Source: Patescibacteria group bacterium (GTDB lineage Bacteria > Patescibacteriota > Patescibacteriia > UBA1558 > GWA2-36-10). From it: a stretch of 8,813 nt of DNA. Shown one piece after another: positions 1 through 6,638 of the stretch; position 1 is the first letter of the stretch; each line of letters opens with the position of its first letter. The stretch covers positions 1 to 8,813 of the forward strand of contig JAUPVE010000022.1 of the NCBI GenBank assembly GCA_030917205.1, written 5' to 3'. Under the pieces are notes generated by a model that saw nothing but the letters and a program-made list of their open reading frames with translations, was not told the DNA's origin and made no database searches. The translations under genes were made by a program, and so were the position numbers.

Positions 1-10
1 TTTTTTTCAT
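1..10 (-). CDS. Possible start of a further downstream gene, cut by window edge
   Basis: Reading the minus strand past the glgA stop there is an ATG at 10-8 followed by Lys codons, which could be the first three codons of another gene in the same operon. No Shine-Dalgarno precedes it, and only three codons are visible, so this is a guess based on position alone. The 34 bases between it and glgA hold no hairpin. An earlier ATG at 40-38 runs into a stop after five codons and is not a gene. Confidence 0.2.
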
Positions 11-44
11 CCCGTTAGAAATTTAATTTATTTTGCCCATCCTT

Positions 45-1523
45 CTAGTTAGTTTGGTTTTTTACTTTTATAGCTTCTTGGTAGAGCTCTAAATACTCTT
101 TGGCTGGTATCTCCCATGAGTAAGAGGCCTTCATACCTCGACAGGCCAAGTCCCGCCAAATCTTTTTGTGTTTGTAGGTCTCTAGAGCTCGAGTCAAGGA
201 AATTAAAAATTCTTTTTGATCATAATTTTTGAAAGAAAAACCATTACTAGCCTTGTTGTCTGGCTCAAAGTTTTCTACTGTGTCATTCAAGCCGCCGGTC
301 TGTCTGACAATCGGCACACAGCCATAGCGAAAGCTAATCAGCTGATTGATGCCACAAGGCTCATGATGCGATGGCAACAAAAACATATCTGATCCAGCAT
401 ACACCAGGGTTTCATATTTTTGATTTTCTTGATGAGATGGTATGACTGCTAATTGCTGGGGGTATTTTTTCGACAATTTCATGAATTCTTTGATGTAGCT
501 TTTGTCTCCTGCCCCGATGATAATAAGCTGGGCACCCATGTCCATGATATTACTCAAAGTATTCAAAATCAAATCAAAACCCTTTTGATAAGTGACGCGT
601 GAAGTGGTGCAGATTACTGGCACATCTTGGTCAACTTTGAGACCAAACAATTTTTGGATGTGCTCTTTATTGACTTTTTTACGCTGAATTTTTTTGTGAT
701 CATAGTTGATGATCAAGTTTTTATCATTGATGGGATTATATTCTTTATAATCAATGCCATTGACGATACCATACAGACGATCTTTTCTATTGCGCAAAAC
801 TCGGTGCAAATCCTGACCAAAAGTTGGCTTCAGTATTTCTTCAGCGTATGTTTCAGAGACAGTGTTGACTACATCTGAATAGATAATAGCTCGTTTAGCA
901 AAATTTATATACTCAACACCTTTGTTATTAAACAGTGGTAAAGCTTTGACGCCCTTATCTTTTTTATCGGCTGGTACCTCCCACCAGTTGTGACCAAACT
1001 GAAAAACCAAATTATGAATGGTGTATACCATGGCAGCCTTGGCTAAAGTTTGGCTTTTTTTGAATCTATTTTGTCTCAAGTATGGTATGAGTCCGGTGTG
1101 CCAGTCATGACAGTGTATGATGTCAGCCTCAAATTTTAACAAAGATAGTAGTTTCAAGGCCGCAATATCAAAAAGATAAAAACGGGCATTTTCATTCTGC
1201 GCACCATAGAGCTTCTTATGTCGAGAAAAATATTTTTCATTACCAATAAAATATACCTTGAGGCCTGGTAAAAGCTCTGCTCGATAATAGCTGACTGACT
1301 CTTCGTTTTTGTCGTCAATTTTTATTTTGACGTCACTAAATATTTTTTTAATACCAAATTTTTCAGCTTGAATGAGCTTGGTATAAAATGGCGTAATAAT
1401 AATAACCTCCTGCCCGAGGCGATGTAGAGCCTTTGGTAGAGATCTAGCTACATCACCCAAACCACCTGTCTTGGAGTAGGGATGCACCTCAGCCGAGATT
1501 GAAACTATTTTTAATTTTTTCAT
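45..1523 (-). CDS. glgA: Glycogen/starch synthase, GT5 family (GlgA)
   Basis: Cytoplasmic glycosyltransferase that extends alpha-1,4-glucan chains from ADP-glucose (possibly UDP-glucose) in glycogen synthesis. The 492-aa product has the GT-B layout of the family. The N-terminal lobe carries the nucleotide-sugar loop KTGGLGDV at residues 18-25, HDWHTG at 139-144 and YTIHN at 167-171. The linker region has NTVSETYAEEI at 220-230 and GIVNGID at 252-258. The C-terminal lobe has TSRVTYQKGFDL at 307-318 (Arg309 and Lys314 as substrate-phosphate ligands by family analogy), HEPCGINQ at 387-394 and TGGLNDTV at 409-416. Length matches bacterial GlgA (about 480 aa). The ATG overlaps the last base of the ruvC stop (TAATG), with AGGA a few bases upstream, so the start is well fixed and coupling is likely. 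It is third in the yebC-ruvC-glgA operon. The family is very secure; donor preference cannot be read from sequence. Confidence 0.96.
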   Translation of the reverse strand: MKKLKIVSISAEVHPYSKTGGLGDVARSLPKALHRLGQEVIIITPFYTKLIQAEKFGIKKIFSDVKIKIDDKNEESVSYYRAELLPGLKVYFIGNEKYFSRHKKLYGAQNENARFYLFDIAALKLLSLLKFEADIIHCHDWHTGLIPYLRQNRFKKSQTLAKAAMVYTIHNLVFQFGHNWWEVPADKKDKGVKALPLFNNKGVEYINFAKRAIIYSDVVNTVSETYAEEILKPTFGQDLHRVLRNRKDRLYGIVNGIDYKEYNPINDKNLIINYDHKKIQRKKVNKEHIQKLFGLKVDQDVPVICTTSRVTYQKGFDLILNTLSNIMDMGAQLIIIGAGDKSYIKEFMKLSKKYPQQLAVIPSHQENQKYETLVYAGSDMFLLPSHHEPCGINQLISFRYGCVPIVRQTGGLNDTVENFEPDNKASNGFSFKNYDQKEFLISLTRALETYKHKKIWRDLACRGMKASYSWEIPAKEYLELYQEAIKVKNQTN

Positions 1524-2017
1524 TATTTCCTAAGTAAGGTATTAAATGAAGCTCCGGCAATAGCTATAGCCAAGGCATCGGCTGCGTCATCGGGCTTGGG
1601 TACAGCTGATAATTGCAAAAGATTTTTGACCATGAGACCCACTTGCCTCTTACTAGCCTGCCCAGTGGAGGCAATGGCCTGCTTTATTTGTAGAGGAGTA
1701 AGTTCTAATAAATTTATTTTCTTAGCTACTATAGCCAGTAGTAGGACACCTCGGGCCTGACTGACATCAATAGCTGTTTTGGTATTTTTAGCAAAAAATA
1801 ATTTTTCTACTACCACGAGATCTGGCTGATACTCAAGTAATAGCTGACTGGCTTCATCATATATTTCTAATAGTCTGCTAGAAAAATTCTGACCAGCCTT
1901 GGTCTTGATGCTCCCGCAAGTCAAGTATTGAAATTTATTGTTCTCGCGACAAATAACACCAAAACCAGTGTCAGCCAAACCAGGATCAAAACCTAAGATA
2001 GTAAAATTTTTAGGCAT
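1523..2017 (-). CDS. ruvC: Crossover junction endodeoxyribonuclease RuvC
   Basis: Holliday-junction resolvase that cleaves four-way DNA junctions symmetrically during recombinational repair, normally working with the RuvAB branch-migration motor. The 164-aa product (E. coli RuvC is 173 aa) has an RNase H-like fold with all four acidic metal ligands visible: Asp11 in GFDPGLADTGFG, Glu71 in VVVEKLFF, and Asp144 and Asp147 in PDDAADALAIA. The segment TPLQIKQAIASTGQASK at about 107-123 matches the conserved DNA-contacting region. The ATG lies 2 nt past the yebC stop with no clear Shine-Dalgarno, so translation probably depends on coupling. Its stop overlaps the glgA start. Pairing with yebC is classical, but ruvA and ruvB are not in this window. 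Confidence 0.96.
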   Translation of the reverse strand: MPKNFTILGFDPGLADTGFGVICRENNKFQYLTCGSIKTKAGQNFSSRLLEIYDEASQLLLEYQPDLVVVEKLFFAKNTKTAIDVSQARGVLLLAIVAKKINLLELTPLQIKQAIASTGQASKRQVGLMVKNLLQLSAVPKPDDAADALAIAIAGASFNTLLRK

Positions 2018-2019
2018 AA

Positions 2020-2724
2020 TTATATGTCGGCGTTGATATGGATATTATTCACATCATCCATTTCATCTAGTTCATCCAATAATTTTATCAATTTTTCACT
2101 ATCTTTGACTGCTGTTTTATTTTTTGGTACATAGACTATTTCTGAAGAACTGATTTCAAAACCACTGGTCTGTAAATTATTTTTGATCTTTTCTAGATCG
2201 TTCATTTCAGTAATCAGTCTAACTGGTTCTTCATTGATCAAATCAATGATACCCATTTCAATTACCTGTAATTCTTCTTGCTCGTTTAATTTATCTTTTT
2301 TCAGAACTATTTCGCCCCTGATATCAAACATCCACAAGACGCTACCACTACCGGCTAGACTGCCATCATATTTTGATAAGGTCTGTTTGAGGTTGGCCAC
2401 GGCTCTGTTTTTATTATCAGTAATAGCTTCAATCACAATAGCCACACCATCGGGACCATAGGCTTCGTACAACAGATTTTCAATATTATTTTCTCCACCT
2501 ATACCACTGGCTCTTTTGACGGCCCGTTCAATATTGTCTTTGGGCATGTTGAAATCCCTAGCCTTATCAATGGCAATGCGCAATTTAAAATTGCTTTCTG
2601 GATCGGCACCACTTCTAGCCGCAATAGTGATATTTCTAGATAGTTTAGTAAAAAGATTGCCACGCTTAGCATCAATTGCTGACTTAGCTCTCTTGGTTGT
2701 CGCCCACTTGGAATGTCCACTCAT
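2020..2724 (-). CDS. yebC: YebC/PmpR (TACO1) family protein
   Basis: Member of the YebC/TACO1 family, long annotated as a DNA-binding transcriptional regulator; more recent work on the family points to a ribosome-associated role in relieving stalling. The 234-aa product starts with the hallmark MSGHSKWATTKRAKSA, followed by DAKRGNLFTKLSR at about 18-30. It keeps MPKDNIERA at 60-68, YEAYGPDGVA at 86-95, ITDNKNR at 101-107 and GSGSVLWMF at 125-133. The acidic C-terminal helix ends in DDVNNIHIN, the family's usual tail. E. coli YebC is 246 aa. I chose ATG 2724 because the family signature begins there. The frame stays open up to a TTG at 2763, but that codon overlaps the likely -10 box and so lies upstream of the transcript start. 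It is the first gene of the operon with ruvC and glgA. Confidence 0.95.
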   Translation of the reverse strand: MSGHSKWATTKRAKSAIDAKRGNLFTKLSRNITIAARSGADPESNFKLRIAIDKARDFNMPKDNIERAVKRASGIGGENNIENLLYEAYGPDGVAIVIEAITDNKNRAVANLKQTLSKYDGSLAGSGSVLWMFDIRGEIVLKKDKLNEQEELQVIEMGIIDLINEEPVRLITEMNDLEKIKNNLQTSGFEISSSEIVYVPKNKTAVKDSEKLIKLLDELDEMDDVNNIHINADI

Positions 2725-2753
2725 AGGAAAATATAGTATTAATTTATGTAGGT

Positions 2754-2782
2754 ATCTTAACAATATTAAAGCAAAAAATCAA
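2754..2782 (-). promoter_or_regulatory. Promoter of the yebC-ruvC-glgA operon
   Basis: On the minus strand a -35 TTGATT (2782-2777) and a -10 TAAGAT (2759-2754) are separated by 17 nt. The -10 is preceded by TGT, making an extended -10 (TGTTAAGAT). The predicted start is near 2747, giving a leader of about 23 nt before ATG 2724. A second -10-like TACTAT lies closer to the gene and would give an almost leaderless transcript, so two starts are possible. Confidence 0.55.
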
Positions 2783-2800
2783 CCATTTTTACTTATGCAC

Positions 2801-2829
2801 TTGACTTAGCTTTTGAATGATAATAAACT
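2801..2829 (+). promoter_or_regulatory. Plus-strand promoter in the yebC/2991 intergenic region
   Basis: TTGACT (2801-2806; 5 of 6 consensus) and TAAACT (2824-2829; 4 of 6) are separated by exactly 17 nt. Transcription would begin near 2836 and run into the hairpin at 2883-2913. No open reading frame lies between the two. The promoter is about 160 bp ahead of the gene at 2991, so it either feeds that gene through an attenuator or makes a short RNA. Confidence 0.45.
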
Positions 2830-2835
2830 AGAGTT

Positions 2836-2918
2836 AGTCACAAATTCATTACTTTCCTAGGGCCAACACACGCCCAATCACGATATCTCCGCGCCCATGC
2901 CTGGCGGAGATATTTTTA
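2836..2918 (+). ncRNA. Candidate small RNA or attenuated leader (unrecognised)
   Basis: The stretch is bounded by a plausible promoter and a strong intrinsic terminator, giving a predicted transcript of about 80 nt with no coding potential. Besides the terminator stem it can form a small GGGC/GCCC hairpin (2860-2863 with 2872-2875). A second GCCC at 2893-2896, in the terminator loop, could compete for the same GGGC. It resembles no RNA family that I can name. The alternative is that this is the 5' leader of the membrane protein gene at 2991, with the hairpin acting as an attenuator. Confidence 0.3.
2883..2918 (+). terminator. Intrinsic terminator-like hairpin
   Basis: Perfect 10-bp inverted repeat ATATCTCCGC (2883-2892) and GCGGAGATAT (2904-2913) with an 11-nt loop, running straight into TTTTTATTATTTT. 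The T-tract is on the plus strand only; on the minus strand no T-run follows, so it is directional. No plus-strand gene precedes it within the window. Confidence 0.65.
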
Positions 2919-2975
2919 TTATTTTCCAATAAATCAGACCCCTCAAAAAACCTTCTTTATTGTTTATTTTTTTTC

Positions 2976-2984
2976 TGTTAGAAT
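2976..2984 (+). promoter_or_regulatory. Extended -10 promoter at leaderless distance from gene 2991
   Basis: TGTTAGAAT fits the extended -10 form TGnTATAAT with one mismatch in the hexamer (TAGAAT at 2979-2984). No good -35 is found at 17 nt; the upstream sequence is a T-rich run. The predicted start, about 7 nt past the hexamer, falls on the ATG at 2991, and no Shine-Dalgarno exists, so a leaderless mRNA is predicted. Confidence 0.5.
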
Positions 2985-2990
2985 TGACCT

Positions 2991-4592
2991 ATGCCTAGCG
3001 AACAAAAATGGCTTAAATTTAAAAAATTTTTCTTTCAATTTAAACTTGATTACTTTTTTATTTTCTTAAGTTTAGCTATTTATTATACTTTTTTACAATG
3101 GAACAACTATATAGGCGATTCCGACGGCTATTACCATGCCAAAATGGCTCTTTTTTTACGAGAAGGCATCTTGCTCAAAAATCTACCTTGGATGCAATTC
3201 AGCTCTATAACTGAACATTTTACTGACCACCAACTACTATACCACCTATTACTAGTCCCCTTTACCTACATCAAGACGCCACTCATTGGGGTAAAAATAG
3301 CCACTGTGCTTTTTGCCGCCATGATGGGCCTGACTTTTTATTGGCTATTTAAAAAACTCAAAATTACTTGGCCCTGGCTCTGGACTTTTCTAATTATTAG
3401 TTTGGCGGATCTAAATTTTCGCCTAGCCCTAGTCAAGGTCAATAGCTGGTCTTGGATTTTTATTGCTTTCATAATATACAGCTTATACTACAAAAAACGC
3501 TGGCTTACTTTTTTCTTGAGTTTTTTCTTTGTCTGGCTCTATGGTGGCTGGCCCATCGCTGGATTTATTGGTTTTATTTTCTGGCTAGCTAGCAAAATAT
3601 ATGACTATATCCATCATAAAAAAATCAAGCTTTTTAGAAATAGACTAATTATAACTTGGGAGGATAGGAATAAATTTATTGCTGAGCAAAAAATGCTAAT
3701 TTTCTTATTGGGTGGACTGCTAGCTGGTGTGATTTTTAATCCCTATTTCCCCCATAATCTCAAATTTTACTACGAACAATTTTTTCTGATAGGTGTGATA
3801 AACTATGGCCATGTTTTTTCAGTTGGCGCAGAGTGGTATAGATTATCACCAATGATGGTAGTTTCATCTGGTTCACATTTTTTTGCTCTAGGAATTTTAG
3901 CTTTAGTTATATTATTTTTTAACTACAAAAAAATCAGTCATTTTACCTGGTTGAGTTTTTTGCTAACCTTTTTATTTTTTTTCTTGACCATAAAATCTAG
4001 GCGATACGTAGAATACTACCTGCCTTTCCTACTACTTTTTAATGCTAGCGCTTGGACCGATATTATAAAAAAAATAGGTTTTGTTAGAATATCTAAATAC
4101 ATAAAGTCTCTGGTTATTTGGCAAAAAGTGTATTTGTATGTTTGCCTAAGTATTTTTACTATTATACTTTTACCAAATATTTATAAAAAAATATTAGAAA
4201 CCAAAATACCCAGTACCCAGCCAATCGATAAGTACCAAAATAGTGCTAATTGGCTCAAAAACAACACCGAAAAACAAAGTATTGTTATGAATGCTAACTG
4301 GGATCAATGGCCAATGTTGTTTTATTATAACGACCACAATTATTATTTTATTGGCCTAGATTTTTCCTTTATGTATTTTTATGACCCTGCTCTACAAAAA
4401 AAATACATTGATATTGCTAAGGGCGATTTAAAAGATAACTTAGCTCAGGAAATTACAGAAAACTTCCGAGCTCAATACATCATATTAGAAAAAACTAGAC
4501 ACACTAAACTGAATGATAATATAAAAAAAGACCAAGGAATATTCCTGGTCTATGAGGATCAATATTTTTTAATATATCAAATAATTTACTGA
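2991..4592 (+). CDS. STT3-like GT-C integral membrane protein, substrate unknown
   Basis: A 533-aa polytopic membrane protein with about ten hydrophobic segments (roughly 21-38, 83-118, 128-145, 152-200, 235-255, 297-335, 342-355, 378-396). It resembles GT-C glycosyltransferases, which use lipid-phosphate sugars at the outer membrane face. After the first membrane segment comes GDSDGYYHAK (42-51), placed like the acidic D-x-D/DPYYH loop of STT3-type oligosaccharyltransferases. SRRYVEYY (336-343) and the soluble tail motif NANWDQWPMLFYYN (434-447) recall the WWDY-type region of that group. The tail after about 400 is soluble. Function is inferred: glycan or envelope assembly, target unknown. 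The ATG has no Shine-Dalgarno but sits at leaderless distance from an extended -10 box. Its 3' end overlaps the convergent gene by 7 bp and contains that gene's terminator. Ends in TGA. Confidence 0.7.
   Translation: MPSEQKWLKFKKFFFQFKLDYFFIFLSLAIYYTFLQWNNYIGDSDGYYHAKMALFLREGILLKNLPWMQFSSITEHFTDHQLLYHLLLVPFTYIKTPLIGVKIATVLFAAMMGLTFYWLFKKLKITWPWLWTFLIISLADLNFRLALVKVNSWSWIFIAFIIYSLYYKKRWLTFFLSFFFVWLYGGWPIAGFIGFIFWLASKIYDYIHHKKIKLFRNRLIITWEDRNKFIAEQKMLIFLLGGLLAGVIFNPYFPHNLKFYYEQFFLIGVINYGHVFSVGAEWYRLSPMMVVSSGSHFFALGILALVILFFNYKKISHFTWLSFLLTFLFFFLTIKSRRYVEYYLPFLLLFNASAWTDIIKKIGFVRISKYIKSLVIWQKVYLYVCLSIFTIILLPNIYKKILETKIPSTQPIDKYQNSANWLKNNTEKQSIVMNANWDQWPMLFYYNDHNYYFIGLDFSFMYFYDPALQKKYIDIAKGDLKDNLAQEITENFRAQYIILEKTRHTKLNDNIKKDQGIFLVYEDQYFLIYQIIY
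4522..4551 (-). terminator. Minus-strand intrinsic terminator inside the opposing gene
   Basis: Read on the minus strand, AGACCAGGAA pairs with TTCCTTGGTCT (one bulged T, centre GGAATATTCC) and is followed at once by seven T residues. It begins 35 nt past the stop of the DUF2079 gene and so should end that transcript. On the plus strand the same bases encode about residues 512-521 of the opposing membrane protein and have no adjacent T-run. Confidence 0.65.
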
Positions 4593-6496
4593 TCTTCGGT
4601 GCTAAAATTTATGGGCCCAAAAACTCTGTCCTTTTTAAGGAATAATTCTAAATTACTCCACTCTCCCAAAACATTATAACCCTTATAGTGATATACCTCG
4701 AAGGAGTCCACTTCATCGCTTATATAATAATAGGCCGTAACTGTACGTCCTGCTTTTTTTTGCGCCAAAGAATACAGACCATAGTCAAAGGGTGTGTCCC
4801 AATATTTTTCTGACTGATAAAATCTAATGAAATAATTATTTGAAGGGAGCTTATTGTATGTCACCTTCAATACTCTCTGCCCAAATATCTTCTCTAGCGA
4901 CCAGTTCTTTATAAAGGACTGGTCACCCGAATCAACTTGTATTAACTCAAAATAAGGTAAATTCTTTTCTGGTGCTAAATCTTTATTTTGCCATAGCATG
5001 ACATTATCCTTGGCCATAATCAAATTATATTTAGACAAGGTGCTAAGCCATCGATCGGGTATCTCAACAACATTTGTCAGGCCATATAAAGAAGCTTTAT
5101 TGCGATAAATAATAGAGGCTAAAAAATCAGACATATCTAAAAAAACATAATCTACGCTTGGAAGAAAAAAACTTGCCTCACCAGATGGTATTTCACCATA
5201 ATAAGCATAGTCCGAGTGATACATAAATTGCCGAGAACTAAGATGTGACATCATTGAGGGGTTGACGCAGATTGAGGCACCCTCCGGTATCAAACTACTT
5301 ACTGCAATCCTATCAGCACGATAATTTTTAACAAGCTTATCAGCGCTACCCCGGGCCCCTAGAAAAGCAATTAAGCCAAAATATATTATTGAAAAAATAA
5401 AAATTAACGAAAATAAAAATTTATACTTAAAAATAAAAGAAAAACGAGCACTAATTTTTTGAGAAAAAATTGCCCACATACCATATATATAAGCTAAAAA
5501 AATACCTGGCAGCATAGCCATGACATAATGCATGTTTATATGATTTGTCTTAATTCCACCGACAATCATAATATATTGCATAATCACAAAACTAGATAAA
5601 AATAAAAATCTTTTAGCAAAAAATGGGATAAACAAAAAATTTAAAAACAAATAAAAAATAATAAAGATATTGTTTGGGGTAAAGATATGCCGTAAAACGG
5701 CTATTGGACGTGAAGCCCAAATCATGACGATACTAAAAAGACTGTCCCCTCCTAGCCAATTATAATAATTAATAAACTTATAACTACTAATCTCTGAGCT
5801 GATATTGATAAAGAATATTGCTCCAATAAAATAAACTAAAGAACAGAAAAAAATATTTATAAACCATTTTTTTGGTTTATGATCTAAAAGGGTAAGTATT
5901 GCCAAACCAAAAAATAAGAACACGGAATCCTCACGAGTAAGTAGGGTCAAGATAGAAAAAAATATAAACCTTTTTACATCATGCCCCTGATAAAAATAAA
6001 AAGCCCAAAAGAATAAGAAAACCATTAAATGAAAAACATGAAATTCGTACATCACCTGCCTTTGGACAAACGGGTTTACTAGCCACAAATAAGCCACAAA
6101 AGTGGCAAATAATTCATTATTTGATAATCGTTTGGCAATCAAAAACAAGGGCCAAGCACAGAGAGCGGTCACTACTACCTGGATCAACAAAAGCGTGACA
6201 GCCGACTGCTTAAGCGCATAAAATGGCAATAATAAAATAAGTATTGGCGAAAAATGATCAGCGAAATAATTATTTAATGTAATAGTCTCTTCAAACCAAC
6301 GTCCTTGTAGAGTGTTAAAAAATGTTTGATTAAAAATTGCTAAATCGGAAATATTATAGCCAAAATAATAGTATTTTTTTAAAACTAAAAAGGCAAAAAG
6401 CAAAATAAAAAGAGCTATTCCGCCCCACAAATACCGCTGGCTATGTTTCTCAATATCAGCTTTTATCTTTTCAATATAAGACATTATAAAATTCAT
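4586..6496 (-). CDS. DUF2079-family polytopic membrane protein
   Basis: A 636-aa membrane protein of the DUF2079 family, a GT-C-like group of unknown reaction. Numbered from ATG 6496, the family landmarks are NISDLAIFNQTFFN (48-61), ADHFSPILILLLPFYAL (79-95), NPFVQRQVMYEFH (141-153), a LTREDS loop (186-191) and HLSSRQ (418-423). About twelve hydrophobic segments lie between 24 and 380. The last 250 residues are soluble and probably outside the cell, ending in a beta-rich tail that looks longer than the core family needs. Start choice: a GTG at 6535 extends the frame by 13 codons but lies within the promoter. ATG 6496 sits 4-5 nt past the predicted transcript start; ATG 6484 is the other option, and neither has a Shine-Dalgarno. 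Sugar transfer to lipid, glycan or protein is inference from fold family only. Confidence 0.8.
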   Translation of the reverse strand: MNFIMSYIEKIKADIEKHSQRYLWGGIALFILLFAFLVLKKYYYFGYNISDLAIFNQTFFNTLQGRWFEETITLNNYFADHFSPILILLLPFYALKQSAVTLLLIQVVVTALCAWPLFLIAKRLSNNELFATFVAYLWLVNPFVQRQVMYEFHVFHLMVFLFFWAFYFYQGHDVKRFIFFSILTLLTREDSVFLFFGLAILTLLDHKPKKWFINIFFCSLVYFIGAIFFINISSEISSYKFINYYNWLGGDSLFSIVMIWASRPIAVLRHIFTPNNIFIIFYLFLNFLFIPFFAKRFLFLSSFVIMQYIMIVGGIKTNHINMHYVMAMLPGIFLAYIYGMWAIFSQKISARFSFIFKYKFLFSLIFIFSIIYFGLIAFLGARGSADKLVKNYRADRIAVSSLIPEGASICVNPSMMSHLSSRQFMYHSDYAYYGEIPSGEASFFLPSVDYVFLDMSDFLASIIYRNKASLYGLTNVVEIPDRWLSTLSKYNLIMAKDNVMLWQNKDLAPEKNLPYFELIQVDSGDQSFIKNWSLEKIFGQRVLKVTYNKLPSNNYFIRFYQSEKYWDTPFDYGLYSLAQKKAGRTVTAYYYISDEVDSFEVYHYKGYNVLGEWSNLELFLKKDRVFGPINFSTEDQ

Positions 6497-6506
6497 AATA
6501 TGGCCA

Positions 6507-6535
6507 ATTATAACACTTAAAAAGCTTTTTTGCAC
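6507..6535 (-). promoter_or_regulatory. Extended -10 promoter of the DUF2079 gene
   Basis: On the minus strand TGTTATAAT (6515-6507) is a perfect extended -10. A weak -35 (GTGCAA, 6535-6530) sits 17 nt upstream. The predicted start near 6500 leaves only 4-5 nt before ATG 6496, so the mRNA is nearly leaderless. This argues against the GTG at 6535 as the start. Confidence 0.65.
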
Positions 6536-6541
6536 CCATTA

Positions 6542-6570
6542 TTGACAATTTATGTTATTTAGTGTATAAT
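6542..6570 (+). promoter_or_regulatory. Perfect consensus sigma70-type promoter for the lipoprotein gene
   Basis: TTGACA (6542-6547) and TATAAT (6565-6570) are both exact consensus and separated by the ideal 17 nt. Transcription should start near 6577, leaving a leader of about 62 nt. It is the strongest-looking promoter in the window and stands back to back with the minus-strand promoter of the DUF2079 gene; the two -35 boxes are 6 bp apart. Confidence 0.85.
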
Positions 6571-6585
6571 ATTATGATGCTCTAA

Positions 6586-6620
6586 TGCCCTATTTTGGGG
6601 CACAAAAGTCAAACCCCGAA
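6586..6620 (+). promoter_or_regulatory. Leader with two mutually exclusive stems
   Basis: In the lipoprotein leader TGCCC (6586-6590) can pair with GGGCA (6598-6602). Alternatively TTTGGGG (6594-6600) can pair with CCCCGAA (6614-6620, one G-U). Both stems need the GGG at 6598-6600, so they exclude each other. Neither covers the Shine-Dalgarno. They could protect the RNA or be chance. Confidence 0.25.
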
Positions 6621-6627
6621 CCTTGAG

Positions 6628-6634
6628 AGAGGTG
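6628..6634 (+). promoter_or_regulatory. Shine-Dalgarno of the lipoprotein gene
   Basis: GAGAGAGGTG ends 4 nt before ATG 6639 and is a good match to the anti-Shine-Dalgarno sequence. It fixes the start. Most other genes in this window lack such a site, which adds to the foreign look of this cassette. Confidence 0.75.
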
Positions 6635-6638
6635 CGTC

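Noticed and set aside
627..878. Plus-strand open frame opposite glgA
   Set aside because: Lies wholly antisense to conserved GlgA motifs, with an Ile/Phe-rich product mirroring Lys/Asp/Asn codons on the real strand.
2725..2763. TTG-initiated 13-codon N-terminal extension of yebC
   Set aside because: The family signature starts at ATG 2724, and the TTG overlaps the predicted -10 box.
2516..2809. Plus-strand open frame opposite yebC, with a similar one at 2183-2461
   Set aside because: Antisense to a well-conserved gene, no promoter or ribosome site, composition typical of a shadow frame.
2830..2920. tRNA or known riboswitch in the intergenic region
   Set aside because: No cloverleaf, T-loop or recognisable aptamer core; only a promoter and a terminator-like hairpin can be supported.
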